Source: Candidatus Kaiserbacteria bacterium
Lineage (GTDB): Bacteria > Patescibacteriota > Minisyncoccia > Phycocordibacterales > UBA2100
Direction: 5' to 3'
NCBI GenBank assembly: GCA_024654165.1
Contig: JANLIP010000044.1
Coordinates: 1-8,618 of the forward strand
Length of the DNA stretch: 8,618 nucleotides
Positions 5,642 through 8,618 of the stretch are shown in pieces (the stretch's first letter is position 1; the number at the start of each line of letters is the position of its first letter). The position numbers and the translations under genes are program-made. The notes below the pieces were generated by a model, which saw only the letters and a list, made by a program, of their open reading frames with translations, was not told the origin of the DNA and did no database searches.

Positions 5642-7189
5642 ATTCCCAAAAATTCCTTAGTAACGGAGAGACCGCCTATTGTTGCAGTGATGGGGCATGT
5701 TGACCACGGAAAATCAACTCTCCTAGATTTCATCAGGCATGCAAACGTAGTCGGCGGAGAAGCTGGCGGTATTACCCAGCACGTTGCCGCATATGAGGTG
5801 GAGCACGTCCCCTCTTCCAAATCGGGAGAGTCCGCAGGAAAGCCCAAAAGAATTACATTTATTGATACGCCCGGGCACGCCGCTTTCAAGGCAATCCGCG
5901 CGCGCGGAGCAAATGTTGCTGATATTGCTATTCTAGTAGTCGCGGCTGATGACGGCGTGAAAGAACAAACTCTTGAAGCACTAGAAAGTATCAGGAACGC
6001 CGGCACCCCTTTCATAGTCGCAATCAACAAGATTGATAAGCCAAACGCAAATATTGAAAAGACGCAGGCAACCTTGATGGAGAACAAGGTGTATCTGGAA
6101 ACACTCGGAGGCGATGTGCCGTGGGCCGCGATTTCTGCAAAGACAGGCGATGGCGTTGCGGGTCTCTTGGATTTGATTCTTCTTGTCGCGGAAGTTGAAG
6201 GATTGAAGGGAGATTCTTCGCTACCGGCTGAAGGTTTTGTCATTGAAGCGCATCGGGATCCGAAAAGAGGAATCGCAGCGACTCTTATAATTACCAACGG
6301 CACTCTGCTTTCCGGGCAAGCGCTTCTCGCTGGGCGCGCGATAGCTCCAGTGCGGATTATGGAGAATTTTGCGGGCCTTAAAATACGGCAAGCAAATATA
6401 TCCAGCCCCGTAATACTTACCGGGTTTGATGAATTGCCTGTGGTTGGAGAATCTTTTCAAACATTTACAAACAAGCGCGACGCTGAAGAAGCGCGCTCTG
6501 CCGGAATGCAAAAAGAAAGAATGTCGCCATCGCCTGTTCAGAAAAATCTTGCCTCAAATGCCGAAGCGGAATCTGATCAATTCAGAATGCCGATAGTCGT
6601 GCGCGCAGACACAAGCGGTTCTTTGGAGGCGGTTGTTCACGAAGTTAATCGCATCGGCGACGCGCATGCCCGCGTCGTAATCGTACTTTCAGGAATTGGG
6701 AATATTTCAGAAAACGATATAAAAGCCGCCGCTTCATCCTCTCCCAGCCCTGCGTTTGTGTTTGGTTTCAATGTAGAAGCGGATGCACTGGGGATAGAGA
6801 GGGCGAGACAGCACGGAATTCAAATTGAGAAATTCAACATCATATACAAAATGGTGGAGCGCATACAAGAAATATTGCGGGCATCTGCGCCAAAGAGAAT
6901 TGAGGAACAGGTAATTGGGAACACAAAAGTAATGAGGCAATTTAGCAGCCGAAAAGGCTTGCATGTGGTGGGGGGATCGGTTGCCGACGGCTATCTCGCC
7001 AAGGGTGCATCTGTGCGGGTAACTCGGCGCGGGACAGTAATAGGGCTTGGGAAAATAAAGAGCCTCCAAACCAACAAGCAAAACACGGACCGCGTAGAGG
7101 CGGGAAGCGAATTTGGAGCCCAAATAGAGGCGGTTTTTGAGATTGCGCAGGGGGACTCGTTGGAGTGCTTTGTTAATGTCAGCAAATAA
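5639..7189 (+). CDS. infB: Translation initiation factor IF-2, short form
   Basis: GTPase that delivers fMet-tRNA to the 30S subunit and promotes 50S joining. The 516 residues contain G1 GHVDHGKST (19-27), switch I GGITQH (43-48), G3 DTPGH (76-80), G4 NKID (130-133) and G5 SAK (166-168). These are followed by the beta-barrel domain II (about 195-285), a low-complexity linker (about 286-315), domain III ([16 protein letters not shown] onward, about 317-415) and the C-terminal fMet-tRNA-binding barrel (about 420-516). The long N-terminal region of E. coli or Bacillus IF-2 is absent; only about 12 residues precede the G domain. The ATG at 5639 is the first start after an in-frame TAA at 5630. 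There is no Shine-Dalgarno, because the end of mobile element B lies directly upstream. It is followed by rbfA, a classic infB neighbour. Confidence 0.96.
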   Translation: MIPKNSLVTERPPIVAVMGHVDHGKSTLLDFIRHANVVGGEAGGITQHVAAYEVEHVPSSKSGESAGKPKRITFIDTPGHAAFKAIRARGANVADIAILVVAADDGVKEQTLEALESIRNAGTPFIVAINKIDKPNANIEKTQATLMENKVYLETLGGDVPWAAISAKTGDGVAGLLDLILLVAEVEGLKGDSSLPAEGFVIEAHRDPKRGIAATLIITNGTLLSGQALLAGRAIAPVRIMENFAGLKIRQANISSPVILTGFDELPVVGESFQTFTNKRDAEEARSAGMQKERMSPSPVQKNLASNAEAESDQFRMPIVVRADTSGSLEAVVHEVNRIGDAHARVVIVLSGIGNISENDIKAAASSSPSPAFVFGFNVEADALGIERARQHGIQIEKFNIIYKMVERIQEILRASAPKRIEEQVIGNTKVMRQFSSRKGLHVVGGSVADGYLAKGASVRVTRRGTVIGLGKIKSLQTNKQNTDRVEAGSEFGAQIEAVFEIAQGDSLECFVNVSK

Positions 7190-7244
7190 GGGCTTGTCCC
7201 ACACAATCAGAGCGTAGCGAATGATTTTGTGGCTGACAAACCTT
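7188..7244 (+). repeat. Hairpin 1 overlapping the infB stop codon
   Basis: AAGG (7188-7191) pairs with CCTT (7241-7244), 7194-7198 with 7235-7239, and 7199-7209 with 7222-7232 (one mismatch), leaving a 12-base loop. The loop on the minus strand reads TCGCTACGCTC (7220-7210). The stem begins within the infB TAA. No T-run follows, so it is not a standard terminator; transcription probably continues into rbfA. Confidence 0.65.
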
Positions 7245-7360
7245 ATCCCGCCCCAATTTTATATCACACAGCATCATCTCAAATTTGATACACTGTTGAG
7301 ACGGTCTCAACGAAATCGCAAGATTAATATATGATAACGGATATCAAATTGGGGCGGGAT
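7245..7360. repeat. 116-bp element with 20/21 terminal inverted repeats
   Basis: Positions 7245-7265 and 7340-7360 are complementary at 20 of 21 bases, with the outer 15 perfect (ATCCCGCCCC followed by AATTT). Inside lies a second hairpin, GTTGAGA (7295-7301) with TCTCAAC (7305-7311). A competing pairing of 7282-7290 with 7342-7350 (9 bp exact) would disrupt part of the outer stem. It could be another MITE or a switching RNA structure between infB and rbfA. Unlike elements A and B, it shows no clear target duplication beyond AT. Confidence 0.7.
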
Positions 7361-7403
7361 GTAAGATTTTCTAAACTCGTTATACTCGTTAACAAAATCT
7401 AAC
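7361..7403 (+). repeat. Hairpin 3 ending at the rbfA start codon
   Basis: GT (7361-7362) pairs with AC (7402-7403) and AGATTTT (7364-7370) with AAAATCT (7394-7400). The loop holds a direct repeat ACTCGTTA (7375-7382 and 7384-7391). The stem ends one base before the rbfA ATG, so no Shine-Dalgarno is available. The loop motif TCGTTATACTC (7377-7387) matches TCGCTACGCTC of hairpin 1 on the opposite strand, differing only by three transitions. Confidence 0.6.
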
Positions 7404-7727
7404 ATGGGTTCGCACCGAGATATACAGCTATCGGAAACCATCGCGCACTTGGCCGGAGATTTCTTCGCACGCGAATCCAATAGGCAGTCTCTCGTAACGG
7501 TGACAAGGGCCGAAGTATCTAATGATCTAAAAACCGTAACCGTGTATTTCTCTGTTTTGCCGGAGAAATATGAAGAGGACGCATTAAATTTCGCCAAACG
7601 AAAACGCACTGATTTTCGCGAATATCTGAAAGAGCACAGCGCGTTGCGATACCTGCCCACTATAGATTTTGCCTTGGACATGGGCGAGAAAAATCGGCAA
7701 AAGATTGAGGAGCTGACTCGCAAATAG
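7404..7727 (+). CDS. rbfA: Ribosome-binding factor A
   Basis: A small KH-fold factor (107 residues) that binds immature 30S subunits near the 5' helix of 16S rRNA and helps late maturation, especially in the cold. The protein follows the family pattern: an N-terminal helix (SETIAHLAGDFFARES), the strand LVTVTRAEVSNDLKTVTVYFSVL, a central helix rich in Lys/Arg (DALNFAKRKRTDFREYLKEH), then LRYLPTIDFALDMGEKNRQKIEELTRK, the typical RbfA ending. Length matches the family. ATG 7404 is chosen because it follows the stop-free leader directly and fits the family N-terminus. It lies 214 bp after infB, separated by three adjoining hairpins, and is probably co-transcribed with infB. Confidence 0.9.
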   Translation: MGSHRDIQLSETIAHLAGDFFARESNRQSLVTVTRAEVSNDLKTVTVYFSVLPEKYEEDALNFAKRKRTDFREYLKEHSALRYLPTIDFALDMGEKNRQKIEELTRK

Positions 7728-7744
7728 GAAGTATTCCCTATAAC

Positions 7745-8614
7745 ATGGGGCACAATCCCAATATGAGGAAAAACTTCTTAGAGAAATTGCCTGCAGATTT
7801 TGTGCCAAAGCATCAGTGGCCTGAATACGATATTCTCTCTGCTTCTCCGGCCCGCTTTCACCCGGAGATTGTCGGCGAGAGAACAAAGGGCATGCGCTGG
7901 GGCATATGGCCGTTTTATTTTGAAGAGTACTTTAGCGATGATGAGCCTGACATAGCACTTTCAAATGCGACAGCCTCCCATCGTCGCTTTATTGTCTGGC
8001 ACCGCCTAATGAGAACGGACAAGCCCTCGGGTTGGTACGGCATTGTAAGAAAAAGTGCGAAGCTGGAGGGGATTGCATTTTTGTTTCCTGACAAGCCGTA
8101 TACAAGCTCTTGGTCGCGCGTCGCAAGGTATGATAGGAACCAGTGGCAAAAAACACTGCTCAATATCAAATATAAAATTGAGGACATTTCTTTTGCCGAA
8201 TTCCAAAGCGCGTATAAGAAAAGCAGTATTGCGGGAAAAATCGGAGAGATGAACATTAATATTTTAGACCGTGCGATGCAGGGCCCGAAATCGGAATATA
8301 TAGAACTGCACTGCGCTCGTAACATTAAAAGCGGTAAGATAAATGCGGGCATTGCCGTCATTACATCAAAAACACACGCCTCCTCTTACTACTATTGCGC
8401 ATTTCGCGAGCAGGATGAGAAAAGAGACCCGACGATGACAGGATTAATTGATGATTGGTTTCTGCGCTGTCATAAAAATGGAATACGGTATGTGAATATG
8501 GGTTACTTCTGGCATCCCGGAAAGCCAGGAGGTTGGAAGGGCTTTTCGGATTTCAAAGCCAAATTTGTAACAGACTATCTTCTGTATCAGCCTCCATTGA
8601 TACGATTTGCGTAA
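7745..8614 (+). CDS. Uncharacterised protein, possible GNAT/FemAB-like acyltransferase fold
   Basis: I do not recognise a named family. The 289-residue protein has no signal peptide or membrane segment and is rich in Trp, Tyr and Phe. Its C-terminal half has the rhythm of GNAT/FemAB-type transferases: a strand with INAGIAVI (about residues 200-207), a second strand SSYYYCAF (about 213-220), a helix GLIDDWFLRCHKNGIRYVNMGYF, then GKPGGWKGFSDFKAKF near the end, much like the G-x-FK segment closing FemAB domains. The N-terminal half (about 1-150) is unassigned. The start may be ATG 7745 or ATG 7763. AGGAAG at 7726-7731 lies 13 nt before the first ATG, too far for a strong site. It follows rbfA by 17 bp, so it probably belongs to the same operon. 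It ends at TAA 8612, four bases before the window edge. Confidence 0.6.
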   Translation: MGHNPNMRKNFLEKLPADFVPKHQWPEYDILSASPARFHPEIVGERTKGMRWGIWPFYFEEYFSDDEPDIALSNATASHRRFIVWHRLMRTDKPSGWYGIVRKSAKLEGIAFLFPDKPYTSSWSRVARYDRNQWQKTLLNIKYKIEDISFAEFQSAYKKSSIAGKIGEMNINILDRAMQGPKSEYIELHCARNIKSGKINAGIAVITSKTHASSYYYCAFREQDEKRDPTMTGLIDDWFLRCHKNGIRYVNMGYFWHPGKPGGWKGFSDFKAKFVTDYLLYQPPLIRFA

Positions 8615-8618
8615 AAAC

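Noticed and set aside
5491..5703. 70-codon open frame starting at the left TATG of element B
   Set aside because: It runs through the non-coding element and then overlaps infB out of frame. The start is explained by target duplication.

Overview
This window most resembles a chromosomal segment of a streamlined bacterium, probably Candidate Phyla Radiation (Patescibacteria, Parcubacteria-like). This is an inference from three things: a 516-residue IF-2 that begins directly at its G domain, almost no recognisable Shine-Dalgarno sequences, and compact genes separated by palindrome-rich spacers. No marker in the window fixes the taxon.

Layout. The minus strand reads right to left as a cysteine desulfurase (5281-4058), a membrane-anchored HtrA/trypsin-fold protein that has lost all three catalytic positions (4037-3189), the disaggregase ClpB (3124-413), and tRNA-Tyr(GUA) (367-286). 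Downstream of the tRNA, positions 1-285 hold no convincing gene. They hold a patchwork of hairpins, a 35-bp exact direct repeat and partial copies of the tRNA 3' end. The plus strand reads left to right as infB (5639-7189), rbfA (7404-7727) and an unassigned 289-residue protein (7745-8614). The two strands diverge from a shared spacer at 5282-5638.

The most interesting structure is in that spacer. It contains two short non-coding elements, 131 and 144 bp. They share related terminal inverted repeats starting CCCGGT, and each is bracketed by its own exact 4-bp direct repeat (TGTA and TATG). They look like MITEs of one family. The downstream TATG of the second element contains the infB start codon, so this insertion appears to have split the infB leader exactly at its ATG. 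The first element ends about 8 bp upstream of the desulfurase start region.

The infB-rbfA spacer is also unusual: its 214 nt tile end to end into three abutting inverted repeats, the last ending one base before the rbfA ATG. Other oddities are a 7-bp x4 tandem repeat in the clpB leader, a duplicated 13-bp palindrome read through in frame inside the desulfurase gene, and a strongly over-represented octamer, CAAGCGCT.

Functionally the genes cover protein quality control (ClpB and the HtrA-like pseudoprotease), sulfur mobilisation for Fe-S clusters or tRNA thiolation (desulfurase), and translation initiation with 30S maturation (IF-2, RbfA). Of the protein genes, the last is the only one without an assigned role; the pseudoprotease has a fold but no known function.
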